From Imtechella halotolerans (lineage in GTDB: Bacteria > Bacteroidota > Bacteroidia > Flavobacteriales > Flavobacteriaceae), in assembly GCF_028743515.2 (NCBI RefSeq), contig NZ_CP117969.2, positions 1,361,001 to 1,425,000 of the forward strand: a DNA stretch of 64,000 nucleotides. Direction: 5' to 3'. The position numbers and the translations under genes were made by a program. Below, in pieces: positions 1-9,080 of the stretch (its first letter is position 1; every line of letters starts with the position of its first letter). The notes beneath the pieces were generated by a model that had not been told where the DNA came from, made no database searches, and worked only from the letters and a program-made list of their open reading frames with translations.

Positions 1-459
1 CCCTGTTCTACGTAATACTCCACCTTCCTTAGCAATAAGAGGAAATATATGTCCAGGTCTACCTAATTCAAAAGGTTTAATATTTGGGTCAATTAAAGCC
101 TGCACAGTCTTAGCTCTGTCTAAGGCAGAAATTCCGGTAGTAACACCGTTACCCTTTAAATCAACAGATACTGTAAAAGCCGTTTGATGAGGATCAGTAT
201 TATTACCTACCATTACATGAAGATCTAATTCTTTACATCTTTTTTCAGTAAGTGGAGTACATATAAGGCCTCTTCCATGAGTAGCCATAAAGTTGATAAT
301 CTCTGGAGTGATTTTTTCGGCGGCAGCAACAAAATCGCCTTCATTTTCACGATCTTCATCATCAACTACAATAATAACCTTTCCGTTGCGAATATCCTCA
401 ATAGCTTCCTCGATAGTATTGAGTACAATAGGGGTTTCCGATATTTGTGTGGCTTTCAT
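1..459 (-). CDS. ribB: 3,4-dihydroxy-2-butanone 4-phosphate synthase, N-terminal part (cut by window edge)
   Basis: This enzyme converts ribulose 5-phosphate to 3,4-dihydroxy-2-butanone 4-phosphate plus formate, supplying the four-carbon unit of riboflavin. The first 153 residues are visible. The acidic substrate and metal loop [11 protein letters not shown] lies at residues 33-43, [10 protein letters not shown] at about 61-70, and DRAKT and RPGH follow. The frame is still open at base 1, just before the family's HTEA motif would be expected. Whether a GTP cyclohydrolase II domain follows (a RibBA fusion, common in this phylum) cannot be seen. It starts at an ATG (457-459) behind a good Bacteroidetes promoter and lies 47 bp downstream of the LptF/G gene. 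The family assignment is firm; only the full length is unknown. Confidence 0.93.
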   Translation of the reverse strand, partial: MKATQISETPIVLNTIEEAIEDIRNGKVIIVVDDEDRENEGDFVAAAEKITPEIINFMATHGRGLICTPLTEKRCKELDLHVMVGNNTDPHQTAFTVSVDLKGNGVTTGISALDRAKTVQALIDPNIKPFELGRPGHIFPLIAKEGGVLRRTG

Positions 460-472
460 GATCAATTTTTTG

Positions 473-500
473 CAAAATTAGGTCTTTGATACGAGACAAA
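473..500 (-). promoter_or_regulatory. ribB promoter, Bacteroidetes type
   Basis: On the minus strand TTTG (500-497) is followed, 16 bases later, by TAATTTTG (480-473), matching the Bacteroidetes -33/-7 consensus TTTG and TAnnTTTG. The ribB ATG lies 13 bases downstream. This suggests ribB has its own start as well as possible read-through from the LptF/G gene. Confidence 0.5.
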
Positions 501-506
501 AAACTT

Positions 507-1970
507 TTAACGTTTAGAAAACAATCCCCTTTTTGATTTAAAGAATCCAAAAATGCTTTCCAGGGTATTCCCAAACTCAAACAATCCCTTATCAGCAGTG
601 GCTCTTCTAGTAAGAAAAATTCCAAGTGGAAGCATCACTAAGGTAGACAACCAAGAACCAATAATAGGGTGTATTGAGCCATCCTCAGCGAAGTTTTTGG
701 CAAACATCCCCAAAAAGTGATACGATAGGAATAATACCATCGCTATAACAAGTGGCAGACCCATCCCTCCTTTTCGAATTATGGCCCCCAATGGAGCACC
801 TACAAAAAATAAAACGATACAGGCAACTGCCAATGAAAACTTATCATTCAGAGTTATAATATGATGATTTAGCAGTTTTTTTCGGCGTTGAATGTCTGCC
901 ATCTTACCTTCAATACTATAAATATTACCATTATTGTTATTTAAAGCAATATCTATAATTTGTCTTTTATAGTAATTATCCAAAAAATCAAGAAGGTCGG
1001 TTTCATAGTTCAAGACCTTAGTAGAATCCTTTACAATTGGCTTTCCGGCCTTAGTCAAAGGAACGGCTAGGGATAAGATTCCCGAACGCCTATACATATT
1101 TTCACCAAATGCGGTTACATTAGCCTTGGTATCTGAATCAATCGAATCGATAGCAACCACAAGCTCATTCACATTCATCATTTTAAAAGTATTGAGAGAG
1201 CTCACTTCATTAAAATCTACATCATTCATATTGGACAAATCAATATTCATGGTATAGGTTTCAAAGGCTGCCTTGGCATGTGGATATTTCTCTTGATCTT
1301 TAATTTTATTGGTCTTGACGTCCTCGTAATAATGTCCATCGGTGAGAATCAACTGTAAAATATTTGAATCTTCACTACTAAATAACTCACCATTTGCCGC
1401 TTTAATAACAGTACGGTTCGCTCTATCAGGGGTGTTCTTATGAATTATAACATCCTTTAAGAAACGATCATTTTCTCCATACTTATCTTCTACTTTAATG
1501 TTTATGGCGCCCACATTATTAAACACTCCCTCTGTAATTGCTAAAGCTGGCTTTACTTTAGCTATATTCCTTCTCAAGCTATAGGACTTTTGTTCGGCCG
1601 CTGGTATCACATTATTGGCTATAAAAAAAGTAGCTATACTTAAGAAGCCCATGAAAATAATCAATACACGCATGGCTCTTTTTAGGGATATGCCAGAAGC
1701 CTTCATTGCGGCAAATTCGTAGTTTTCAGCAAAAGTTCCAAAGGTCATTATAGACGATAACACCACGGTGAGCGGTAGAATAATCGGAATAAGATTGGGC
1801 ATATAATAGAAAAGGAACTTGGCAATAATAACAATATCCAAGCCCTTCCCTGCTAACTCATCTATAAACATCCAAATAGAGTGAAAAATAAAGATGAGCA
1901 TCAGTATCATAAACGAACTGATGAAATTAAATAAGAATCGCGTTAAAATATAGCGGTCTAAAATTCTCAA
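507..1970 (-). CDS. LptF/LptG (YjgP/YjgQ) family lipopolysaccharide export permease
   Basis: This is an inner-membrane subunit of the Lpt ABC machine that extracts LPS from the inner membrane and passes it to LptC. At 487 residues it has the family layout: three N-terminal membrane segments (about 12-34, 55-80, 98-120), a periplasmic beta-jellyroll region (about 125-370) and three C-terminal segments (about 375-395, 403-423, 433-453). The start is TTG at 1970: this frame has a stop (the lolA stop at 1974-1976) two codons upstream, and the next ATG would cut into the first membrane segment. The N-terminus RILDRYIL is typical of the family. It begins 3 bases after lolA, so the two are surely cotranscribed. 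F and G paralogues cannot be told apart here. Confidence 0.88.
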   Translation of the reverse strand: MRILDRYILTRFLFNFISSFMILMLIFIFHSIWMFIDELAGKGLDIVIIAKFLFYYMPNLIPIILPLTVVLSSIMTFGTFAENYEFAAMKASGISLKRAMRVLIIFMGFLSIATFFIANNVIPAAEQKSYSLRRNIAKVKPALAITEGVFNNVGAINIKVEDKYGENDRFLKDVIIHKNTPDRANRTVIKAANGELFSSEDSNILQLILTDGHYYEDVKTNKIKDQEKYPHAKAAFETYTMNIDLSNMNDVDFNEVSSLNTFKMMNVNELVVAIDSIDSDTKANVTAFGENMYRRSGILSLAVPLTKAGKPIVKDSTKVLNYETDLLDFLDNYYKRQIIDIALNNNNGNIYSIEGKMADIQRRKKLLNHHIITLNDKFSLAVACIVLFFVGAPLGAIIRKGGMGLPLVIAMVLFLSYHFLGMFAKNFAEDGSIHPIIGSWLSTLVMLPLGIFLTRRATADKGLFEFGNTLESIFGFFKSKRGLFSKR

Positions 1971-1973
1971 CCC

Positions 1974-2618
1974 TTAGTTTTTAGAAATATAATAGCCTTC
2001 TTTCTTGTATTTTCCTTCGTCAAAGGTAAACAAGCTTTTTGATAACGGTTGATTGGTTTTAAAGGAATTTACAGTAATGGTTGTTTTAGTACCATTTTTT
2101 CCAGTTTCTATAAGGTTATAGATATGTTTTGTTTGCACATCAATTCCCAATAAAATTTGTTTGATATCTGAATTACTACTAATTGGAATTAATTCTACAT
2201 ATTGAATTTGTCTTCCTTTAACATTTTGAGCGATATCCCACTTATACTTATATCCCTGCTTATAAAAGGTAAGCATTTTAGATGGAGTAATGGTCCCTTC
2301 ATCATCACCATTACTAGTCTCAATGATAACTTCTTCGTTTTCAGGAACTACTGTATAGGTTTTTTTCCCATCAAACATTTTGGTGGCTCCCAAATAATTA
2401 AACAAATATTTATTTTTTTGAAGGGTAACATTCCCTTTTGTTTCTTGCTTAATATTCTCTTTAGTATTTTCCAATACATACTTAAAATCCACATAGATGT
2501 TTTCATAACCATTTACTTTGGTATACACTTCATCCAATAAGGCTTTAGCCTTTGCGTCATTTTGTGCAGAAAGGGTTATACTAAATAATACAGCTAACGC
2601 GGCAATCATCTTTTTCAT
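1974..2618 (-). CDS. lolA: LolA-like outer-membrane lipoprotein carrier protein
   Basis: This is a periplasmic chaperone that carries lipoproteins from the inner to the outer membrane. A signal peptide is visible (MKKMIAALAVLFSITLSAQ), followed by the LolA-type single domain: an N-terminal helix (AKALLDEVYTKVNGYENIYV), then beta strands including YLFNYLGATKMFDGKKTYT. The start chosen is ATG 2618, one base after the ftsK stop (2620-2622). An in-frame start at 2642 would add eight residues ahead of the signal peptide and overlap ftsK. The order ftsK-lolA-lptFG on one strand, with 1-3 base gaps, indicates a single transcript for division and envelope functions. The family is called from fold pattern and context, because LolA sequences diverge strongly. 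Confidence 0.82.
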   Translation of the reverse strand: MKKMIAALAVLFSITLSAQNDAKAKALLDEVYTKVNGYENIYVDFKYVLENTKENIKQETKGNVTLQKNKYLFNYLGATKMFDGKKTYTVVPENEEVIIETSNGDDEGTITPSKMLTFYKQGYKYKWDIAQNVKGRQIQYVELIPISSNSDIKQILLGIDVQTKHIYNLIETGKNGTKTTITVNSFKTNQPLSKSLFTFDEGKYKKEGYYISKN

Positions 2619-2619
2619 G

Positions 2620-5049
2620 TTATTCAAAATTATCTTGTTCACTTGTTAAAAATTGTTCTAAACTTACTAAATCAGGAATTAATACCTGTCTGGCTTTACT
2701 ACCTTCAAACGGTCCAACAATACCCGCTGCTTCCAATTGATCAATAAGACGTCCGGCTCTATTATATCCTAATTTCAATTTTCGTTGCAATAGCGAGGCT
2801 GAACCTTGTTGGGCGGTTACAATTACTTCAGCCGCTTCACGGAATAAGGCATCTCGCTCGCTAATATCTATATCAAGACTTGTGCCATTCTCCTCACCTA
2901 CATACTCTGGCAATAAATGTGCATCAGGGTACGCTCGTTGCGAACCAATAAAATCAGTTATCTTAGAAACCTCCGGAGTATCTACAAATGCACACTGCAG
3001 TCGAATCACTTCATTTCCTTGGGTAAAGAGCATATCCCCTCTACCAATAAGCTGATCAGCCCCTTGTGTATCCAGGATGGTTCTCGAATCAATCTTAGAG
3101 GTTACTCTAAAAGCAATTCGAGCTGGAAAGTTTGCTTTTATAATACCTGTAATTACGTTCACAGATGGTCGTTGCGTTGCAATAATAAGATGAATTCCTA
3201 TAGCTCTTGCCAATTGAGCTAGCCTAGCGATAGGTGTTTCAACCTCCTTTCCTGCTGTCATTATTAGGTCCGCAAACTCATCAACTACCAAGACAATATA
3301 GGGTAAGAATTTATGCCCATCATTAGGGTTTAGTTTACGTGCCTTAAATTTAGCATTGTATTCTTTAATATTACGCACCATGGCGTTTTTAAGCATCTCA
3401 TAACGATTATCCATTTCAATACACAACGAATTAAGTGTATTGATAACCTTTGTATTGTCAGTTATGATAGCCTCTTCACTATCTGGCAGCTTTGCCAAAT
3501 AATGACGTTCAATTTTATTAAAAAGTGTAAGTTCAACCTTCTTAGGATCAACCAATACAAACTTTACTTCAGCTGGATGTTTTTTATATAACAGGGAAGT
3601 AAGCACTGCATTAAGACCTACAGATTTTCCCTGACCAGTGGCACCGGCCATAAGCATGTGTGGCATTTTTGCCAAATCCACTACAAATGTTTCGTTACTT
3701 ATGGTTTTACCGAAAGCAATGGGAAGTTCCATCTCTGCCTTTTGAAATCGTTGAGAAGCAATAACAGATCTCATTGATACAATTGACGGATTCTTATTTG
3801 GAACCTCTATCCCTATAGTACCCTTCCCAGGAATTGGAGCAATAATACGTATTCCCAAGGCAGCCAAGGACAACGCAATATCATCTTCTAGGTTTTTAAT
3901 TTTCGATATTCTAATACCAGCAGCTGGAACAATTTCATATAAGGTAACGGTAGGCCCTATAGTGGCCTTAATCTGGGAAATATCAATCTTATAATGCTTA
4001 AGCGTTTGTACGATTGTATTTTTATTCTCCTCAAGTTCTTCCTGATTGATTGTAATTCCCGTATTACCATATTCATTTAGTAAATCTAAGGTTGGGAATT
4101 TATAATTGCTGAGTTCCAATGTAGGATCAAATTCGCCAAAATCTTCAACAAGTTGTTCTGCTCTAATATCTGAAAGCTCCTTTTCTTCAGCAGGTGCTGT
4201 TACTTCAATATGCAACTCCTCGTCATCTGTTATACTATCTTTGGCAGGAACTTTTAAATCTGAAAAATTAGTAATTGTTGGTTGAAGTGGTTCTTCTTTA
4301 AAATCAAAGGTTGTTTTTTTCAAAGGTTCCGTGGCCTCTGTAGAAGTTGGCGTAATCGGTTCATTATCTAGTTTATCAGAAATCTGGTCTTTTTCACTAT
4401 GAGAAGTTTGTAGGTCATCTTCAGTACCAAATACATCGGTATCTCCTACTCTTTTAGAAAACAGGTTTCGAACCTTACTAATAATAGCAATTCCTTTTTC
4501 AGCCGTAAATTTCAATTTAAGAACTGCATACAAAACAAAACAAAGCGCAAGAAGTAATACCGTACCAATGGTACCCAAATAATCCGAAAGATAGGCATTA
4601 AGCTCATACCCTACCACCCCACTTAGCACCAAAGAGCTTTGAGTAAAAAAGCCAAAAAGAATAGCTATCCATAACGCTACCAGAACTCCCCAAACCCATT
4701 TATTTAACAGAGGTTTCCCTGAAGCAACAAACAAATGTAATCCTGTTACAAATAATAAATAGGCAAAAACAAATGCTGCTAAGCCTACCCCATTATATAC
4801 AAACAAGTCACCCAAAGAAGCACCTATTTTTCCTAATAAATTTTGAGCATTCTCTTGTCTGTTACTCAATTCACTAAGAATACTCTGATCCTCTTTCCAT
4901 GTAAAAAAATAGGATATAAATGCAAGAAAAAAAGCAACACCTATAATCATAAGCGCACTGCCTAACAAAGTTTTAGTTTGTTGAGAAAGTGTAATCTTTG
5001 AAAATAATTTGGATGATTTTTTCTTGGTATGCTCCTTTTTAGCGGCCAT
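2620..5049 (-). CDS. ftsK: DNA translocase FtsK/SpoIIIE
   Basis: This is a septum-anchored ATP-driven DNA pump that clears chromosome termini during division and activates dimer resolution. The N-terminus has four membrane segments (roughly 28-50, 82-106, 118-138, 155-178). A short acidic linker of about 130 residues follows, much shorter than in E. coli FtsK, then the motor. Walker A GATGQGKS is near residue 464, Walker B IVLVVDEFADLI near 586, and the C-terminal gamma winged helix at about 740-805 includes QRKLKLGYNRAGRLIDQLE. ATG 5049 is preferred over a TTG two codons upstream. A TATTTTTG -7 box lies at 5077-5070. Length (809 residues) fits Bacteroidetes homologues. Confidence 0.96.
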   Translation of the reverse strand: MAAKKEHTKKKSSKLFSKITLSQQTKTLLGSALMIIGVAFFLAFISYFFTWKEDQSILSELSNRQENAQNLLGKIGASLGDLFVYNGVGLAAFVFAYLLFVTGLHLFVASGKPLLNKWVWGVLVALWIAILFGFFTQSSLVLSGVVGYELNAYLSDYLGTIGTVLLLALCFVLYAVLKLKFTAEKGIAIISKVRNLFSKRVGDTDVFGTEDDLQTSHSEKDQISDKLDNEPITPTSTEATEPLKKTTFDFKEEPLQPTITNFSDLKVPAKDSITDDEELHIEVTAPAEEKELSDIRAEQLVEDFGEFDPTLELSNYKFPTLDLLNEYGNTGITINQEELEENKNTIVQTLKHYKIDISQIKATIGPTVTLYEIVPAAGIRISKIKNLEDDIALSLAALGIRIIAPIPGKGTIGIEVPNKNPSIVSMRSVIASQRFQKAEMELPIAFGKTISNETFVVDLAKMPHMLMAGATGQGKSVGLNAVLTSLLYKKHPAEVKFVLVDPKKVELTLFNKIERHYLAKLPDSEEAIITDNTKVINTLNSLCIEMDNRYEMLKNAMVRNIKEYNAKFKARKLNPNDGHKFLPYIVLVVDEFADLIMTAGKEVETPIARLAQLARAIGIHLIIATQRPSVNVITGIIKANFPARIAFRVTSKIDSRTILDTQGADQLIGRGDMLFTQGNEVIRLQCAFVDTPEVSKITDFIGSQRAYPDAHLLPEYVGEENGTSLDIDISERDALFREAAEVIVTAQQGSASLLQRKLKLGYNRAGRLIDQLEAAGIVGPFEGSKARQVLIPDLVSLEQFLTSEQDNFE

Positions 5050-5110
5050 TGACAATAATAGGTTTGCAACAAAAATACAAATTAGCTGTATTATGCAGTA
5101 TAGTGTGTTT

Positions 5111-5470
5111 TTAAAATATTTTAGGCAAATAAATAATACAGCCTATAACAATAGCCATTATAGCTGAAATAAATACAGCTCCGGCAGATATATCTTTTAT
5201 AACACCGATTTTATGATGGTAATCAGGATGCATAAAATCGGCTATTTTCTCAACAGCAGTGTTAAGACCTTCAATACTCATTACCAAAGAAATGGTAAGT
5301 AATTGCACTATCCATTCCAGCGCAGATATCTCAAAATACCAACCAGCTAGTACAGTTGCAAGTGCAATTAATGATTGAATTTGGACACTAGATTCTGTCT
5401 TAAGAAGCAAATACGCTCCTTTACAAGCATATCCTACAGCCTTCCGACGACTATTGAGAAAATAACGCAT
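5111..5470 (-). CDS. dgkA: Diacylglycerol kinase family protein
   Basis: A small integral inner-membrane kinase (119 residues) that phosphorylates diacylglycerol or undecaprenol, recycling lipid by-products of envelope synthesis. Sequence features are the N-terminal amphipathic helix with AxGYACKGAYLLLKTESS, the catalytic stretch around VMSIEGLNTAVEKIADF (E, N, T and E-K positions of the DgkA signature), and hydrophobic segments at about 33-50, 52-70 and 95-116. It starts 11 bases after the tpx stop and lies 61 bases upstream of ftsK, so it may share the tpx transcript. Whether the substrate is diacylglycerol, as in proteobacteria, or undecaprenol, as in Gram-positives, cannot be read from the sequence. 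Confidence 0.9.
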   Translation of the reverse strand: MRYFLNSRRKAVGYACKGAYLLLKTESSVQIQSLIALATVLAGWYFEISALEWIVQLLTISLVMSIEGLNTAVEKIADFMHPDYHHKIGVIKDISAGAVFISAIMAIVIGCIIYLPKIF

Positions 5471-5481
5471 TTATTGGTTAC

Positions 5482-5979
5482 TTATTTCAATGAAGCTAAA
5501 GCAGCCTCATAATTGGGCTCATCAACAGTCTCAGCAACTTGCTCATTATACAACACATTTCCTTCTTCATCAAGTACTATTACAGATCGAGACAACAATC
5601 CTTTTAATGGTCCATCTACAAAGTCTACTGGATAATTACTAGCAAAACCATTTCTAAAATCTGACAAGGATATAACATCATTTAACCCTTCAGCTCCACA
5701 AAAACGAGCCATTGCAAATGGTAAATCCTTAGATATACATAACACTTTTGTGTTATCCAACCCTGAAGCCTTTTCGTTGAATGCTCTTACAGAAGCTGCA
5801 CAGGTCCCTGTATCGATGCTTGGAAAAATATTAAGAACTACCCTACTTCCTTTATAATCGCTCAAAGATACTTCTGATAAATCTGTTGCTACCAGTGAAA
5901 AATCAGGTGCCTGAGTACCTACTTGTGGAAGAATTCCTGCGGTTTGAAAAGGGTTTCCTTTAAGTGTAACTGTTGCCAT
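5482..5979 (-). CDS. tpx: Thiol peroxidase (Tpx, atypical 2-Cys peroxiredoxin)
   Basis: A soluble thiol-dependent peroxidase that reduces alkyl hydroperoxides and H2O2 using thioredoxin. At 165 residues it has the usual length. The peroxidatic cysteine is C60 in [14 protein letters not shown] and the resolving cysteine is C94 in RFCGAEG, the same spacing as the E. coli C61/C95 pair. The N-terminal [11 protein letters not shown] is the Tpx signature that separates it from Bcp. It is the third thiol peroxidase within 2 kb (with the peroxiredoxin at 6728-7366), but a terminator at 6112-6140 gives it a separate transcript, probably shared with dgkA downstream. Confidence 0.96.
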   Translation of the reverse strand: MATVTLKGNPFQTAGILPQVGTQAPDFSLVATDLSEVSLSDYKGSRVVLNIFPSIDTGTCAASVRAFNEKASGLDNTKVLCISKDLPFAMARFCGAEGLNDVISLSDFRNGFASNYPVDFVDGPLKGLLSRSVIVLDEEGNVLYNEQVAETVDEPNYEAALASLK

Positions 5980-6111
5980 TTATATATTTGTTTAAAAGTT
6001 AGTCAATTAAAATTAGTAGTGCAAATTACTACAAATACACCATTTATTTGATGTTACTCACAAGGTAAATATCGCAAGAAATTAAATAAGACACAATGTG
6101 ATTAAAAAATA

Positions 6112-6140
6112 AAAGCCCTTTGCATTACACAAAGGGCTTT
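6112..6140 (-). terminator. Terminator of the peroxiredoxin-thioredoxin operon
   Basis: An 11-bp perfect stem (AAAGCCCTTTG, 6112-6122, with its complement at 6130-6140) and a 7-base loop, followed on the minus strand by a T-rich run (complement of 6104-6114). It lies 21 bases after the stop of the 85-residue gene and insulates tpx. Confidence 0.85.
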
Positions 6141-6161
6141 ATACATATGATTTCAAAATGG

Positions 6162-6419
6162 TTACTTATCGATTGCACCCATTACACGTTTCATAAACGC
6201 ATTGAGGGCATCCTTTTTATCCATTCCTTCTTTAATCATTTTATCTACTTCCAAAGCTCCATACATATTGGAAATAAGTTCACCAATCACATCAAGCTCT
6301 TCGTCTTTTAAAGAAGGTACTTCCGTAAGTGCCTCCAAAGTTTCTATAGCCTCAATGATGTAATCTTGATCGTTTTCTTCAATAAACTGAGTAAGATGTT
6401 TAATTACTGGTAACTTCAT
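6162..6419 (-). CDS. Small conserved protein, DUF6952-like, of the peroxiredoxin operon
   Basis: An 85-residue acidic, all-helical soluble protein with no cysteine, no signal peptide and no membrane segment. It begins KLPVIKHLTQFIEEND and contains ETLEALTEVPSLKDEELDVIGELISNMYGA, which reads as two helical hairpins. I recall such proteins as a flavobacterial family of unknown function (DUF6952) beside thioredoxin genes; that name is from memory. Its start overlaps the thioredoxin gene by 20 bases, giving translational coupling, and it ends 21 bases before the operon terminator. The context suggests a partner or regulator of the thioredoxin or peroxiredoxin, but no function is known to me. Confidence 0.72.
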   Translation of the reverse strand: MKLPVIKHLTQFIEENDQDYIIEAIETLEALTEVPSLKDEELDVIGELISNMYGALEVDKMIKEGMDKKDALNAFMKRVMGAIDK

Positions 6420-6714
6420 TGACTAATTCGATTAAGTTTTCAAACTTATTTGTTTGCACTTGGTTCACAAACTTTCCTGCTTTAAAAGTTGCGAAAGTAG
6501 GCAGGTTATCTACCGTTGCCATTTTTCTTGATTCAGGAAACTTTTCAGCATCAGCAATAACAAAAACTACGTTTTCATTTTCACCTGCCAATTTCTTGAA
6601 TTTAGGCTTCATGATACGGCAATTGCCACACCATGTTGCCGAGTATTGTACTACAACAGTTTCGTTGTTTTGTACCAGTTCGGCCAAGTTATCTTGTGTT
6701 AATTCTTGTACCAT
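6400..6714 (-). CDS. Thioredoxin family protein with CGNC active site
   Basis: A cytoplasmic thiol-disulfide protein of 104 residues. The active site is W28-C29-G30-N31-C32 (YSATWCGNCRIMKPKF), with asparagine in place of the proline of classical CGPC thioredoxin, which should raise the redox potential. The cis-proline loop is DNLPTFATF. It starts 13 bases after the peroxiredoxin stop and overlaps the 85-residue gene. The simplest reading is a dedicated reductant for the upstream peroxiredoxin, though a general thioredoxin role is not excluded. There is no signal peptide, so it acts in the cytoplasm. Confidence 0.9.
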   Translation of the reverse strand: MVQELTQDNLAELVQNNETVVVQYSATWCGNCRIMKPKFKKLAGENENVVFVIADAEKFPESRKMATVDNLPTFATFKAGKFVNQVQTNKFENLIELVNEVTSN

Positions 6715-6727
6715 AACATAAAGGATA

Positions 6728-7366
6728 TTAATTAGCGCTTAAGTAAGCAGCTACTCCACTACGATTGGCGTGCATTGCCTCTTTACCTTCTTCCCAGTTA
6801 GCAGGACATACTTCACCATTAGTTTGTACGTGCGTATACGCATCGATTAAACGCAAATATTCTTTAACATTACGTCCTACAGGCATATGATTGATTCCTT
6901 CATGGTATACTAAACCATCTTCATCAATAAGGTAAGTTGCACGATAGGTTACGTTATCACCTTCTAACAAATATGTTCCTGTTTCCTCATTGTATACTTC
7001 ACTTTGGATATCTAAGATACCAAGGATTGTTGCAAGATTTCTATTGCTATCTGCCAATAATGGGTAAGTCACACCTTCTATACCTCCATTGTCCTTGGCA
7101 GTGTTCAACCATGCAAAATGAACTTCTGGAGTATCACATGAAGCACCTATAACCAACGTATTTCTCTTTTCAAATTCAGGCAATGCCTCTTGAAATGCAT
7201 GTAATTCAGTAGGACATACAAATGTGAAATCTTTAGGATACCAAAACAACAAAACTTTCTTCTTGTTGTTAATTGCTTCTTCAAGAACATTGATTTTAAA
7301 AGTGTCGCCCATTTCATTCATTGCGTCCACATTCAAGTTAGGAAATTTTTTTCCGACTAATGCCAT
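6728..7366 (-). CDS. 2-Cys peroxiredoxin (AhpC/Prx1 type)
   Basis: It reduces H2O2, organic peroxides and peroxynitrite. The peroxidatic cysteine is C51 in FTFVCPTELHAF and the resolving cysteine C188 in GEVCPANWEEG, both in the typical 2-Cys arrangement. The 212-residue length matches the Prx1/AhpC class. The C-terminal tail ends GVAAYLSAN and lacks the eukaryotic YF motif. It is the first gene of an operon with a thioredoxin and an 85-residue protein. A TACTTTTG -7 box lies on the minus strand at 7418-7411, about 45 bases before the ATG. No AhpF is present nearby, which supports thioredoxin as electron donor. Confidence 0.94.
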   Translation of the reverse strand: MALVGKKFPNLNVDAMNEMGDTFKINVLEEAINNKKKVLLFWYPKDFTFVCPTELHAFQEALPEFEKRNTLVIGASCDTPEVHFAWLNTAKDNGGIEGVTYPLLADSNRNLATILGILDIQSEVYNEETGTYLLEGDNVTYRATYLIDEDGLVYHEGINHMPVGRNVKEYLRLIDAYTHVQTNGEVCPANWEEGKEAMHANRSGVAAYLSAN

Positions 7367-7410
7367 AATACTTACTTTTTTAGGGATTTATATATCGTTA
7401 AAAACCACTG

Positions 7411-7418
7411 CAAAAGTA
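7411..7418 (-). promoter_or_regulatory. Candidate -7 box of the peroxiredoxin operon
   Basis: TACTTTTG on the minus strand fits the Bacteroidetes -7 consensus TAnnTTTG and lies 44 bases upstream of the peroxiredoxin ATG. No clear -33 TTG is found at the right spacing, so a regulator may help. No OxyR-type palindrome was recognised. Confidence 0.4.
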
Positions 7419-7542
7419 CCACTTATTTACTGGAAAGCGAAGCTAAGTAATTGTTAAATCCTATTGAAAAATAAAGGAAACCAATAGCTTCAAAACACCT
7501 TATCACAACAACTTAATTAACAATGAGATACCTCGTTAAAAC

Positions 7543-9009
7543 TTAAGCATCCTTAGTGGTGAGCATTTTTATTTTCAAACCGATTGCAGCAAATAACAAG
7601 GTCATAAATGGACTAATAATATTAAAGAATGCATAGGGCAGATAGGCAAAGGTAGAAACTCCTAACACTCCACTTTGATAAGCTCCACAGGTATTCCAAG
7701 GCACTAGTACAGAAGTAACTGTACCTGAATCTTCTAAAGTACGGCTTAAGTTTTCTGGAGCTAATCCTTTATCTCGGTAGGCTTTTGAAAACATCTTACC
7801 TGGAACTACTATAGCTAAATATTGATCAGAAGCGGTAACATTCAATGCTAAACAGCTAGCTACCGTACTTGCAAATAGTCCAAATGTGGTATGGAATAAC
7901 TTTAACAAGGCTTCAGTAATACGATCCAAGGCACCAATCGCCTCCATAGCTCCTCCAAATACCATAGCACAAACAATAAGCCAAATGGTACCAAGCATAC
8001 CATACATCCCTCCAGCAGAAAACAAGTCATTAAGTTGTTCATTGCTTGTCACAATAGAAGTATCAACAGTAATGGCATTCATTACACCCTGATAAGCTGA
8101 TTGAAAATCAAGTACTGAAGCACCAGCAACTTTGGCAACTATTTCAGGCTGAAAGATAATGGCAAAAAGACCTCCCAAAAGAGTTCCAATTAAAAGTGCG
8201 ATAAGCGGTTGTGTTTTTCTAACAATCATAAAAATCACCAAAGCTGGCACCAAAAACAACCAAGGAGTGACATAAAAAACTTCATCAATGGCGCTTAAAA
8301 TAGGGGTAGTATCAGGTACTCCTTTTGTAGTTAAGTTAAAACCAATAATAAGAAATAATATGAGTGTTATAACAATACTGGGAACTGTTGTGAGCATCAT
8401 ATAACGTATATGAGAGAACAGATCCGTACCAGCCATGGCTGGTGCTAGATTTGTCGTATCACTTAAAGGAGACATTTTATCTCCAAAATAGGCCCCAGAA
8501 ACTACCGCTCCGGCCGTCATACCTAAAGAAATACCCAAAGCATCACCTATTCCAATAAGTGCTATACCTACGGTTGCTGATGTGGTCCAGCTACTACCAG
8601 TAGCCACTGAAATAATAGAACAAATAACCACACAAGCCGCTAAAAAAATAGAGGGATTTAAAACCTGAAGACCATAATAAATCATTGAAGGAATGATTCC
8701 GCTTATAAGCCAGGTACCCGATAAAGCTCCAACAAACAACAATATAAGTATTGCTCCGGTAGTTGATTGCAAATTATTAGCAACTGCTCCAATAATTTCT
8801 TGATAGGATACCTTATTTCGAAATCCCACTATAGCCGCAATAGCCCCTCCTAGTAATAGAATGAATTGATTGGAACCACTAAGTGCATCATCGCCATAAA
8901 TTGAAACATTATAGGCTAACATACAAACCAGAATAAGTACTGGAAATAGCGCTTGCCATATGGATATTTTCTTTTTTGGAGAATTTATTGAGGCTGGATT
9001 TGTTTCCAT
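7543..9009 (-). CDS. nhaC: Na+/H+ antiporter, NhaC family
   Basis: An inner-membrane exchanger that exports Na+ for H+, suited to a marine cell. It has 488 residues and about 11-12 hydrophobic segments. The family motif YFGDKMSPLSDTTN sits at residues 174-187, and the second-half motif SDQYLAIVVPGKMF with DSGTVTSVLVPWNTCGA further on marks the inverted structural repeat of this superfamily. It is a single gene, separated from the upstream lyase gene by a strong terminator (9081-9110). No clear hairpin follows its own stop; the 176 bases between this gene and the peroxiredoxin gene hold only the latter's promoter region. Confidence 0.93.
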   Translation of the reverse strand: METNPASINSPKKKISIWQALFPVLILVCMLAYNVSIYGDDALSGSNQFILLLGGAIAAIVGFRNKVSYQEIIGAVANNLQSTTGAILILLFVGALSGTWLISGIIPSMIYYGLQVLNPSIFLAACVVICSIISVATGSSWTTSATVGIALIGIGDALGISLGMTAGAVVSGAYFGDKMSPLSDTTNLAPAMAGTDLFSHIRYMMLTTVPSIVITLILFLIIGFNLTTKGVPDTTPILSAIDEVFYVTPWLFLVPALVIFMIVRKTQPLIALLIGTLLGGLFAIIFQPEIVAKVAGASVLDFQSAYQGVMNAITVDTSIVTSNEQLNDLFSAGGMYGMLGTIWLIVCAMVFGGAMEAIGALDRITEALLKLFHTTFGLFASTVASCLALNVTASDQYLAIVVPGKMFSKAYRDKGLAPENLSRTLEDSGTVTSVLVPWNTCGAYQSGVLGVSTFAYLPYAFFNIISPFMTLLFAAIGLKIKMLTTKDA

Positions 9010-9080
9010 TTAGGTGTCTTTAGTTAGGTTATTAGTGCTGTAATGTTACGATTTTGTAAAGAGTTGTGCAAATCGCAATT

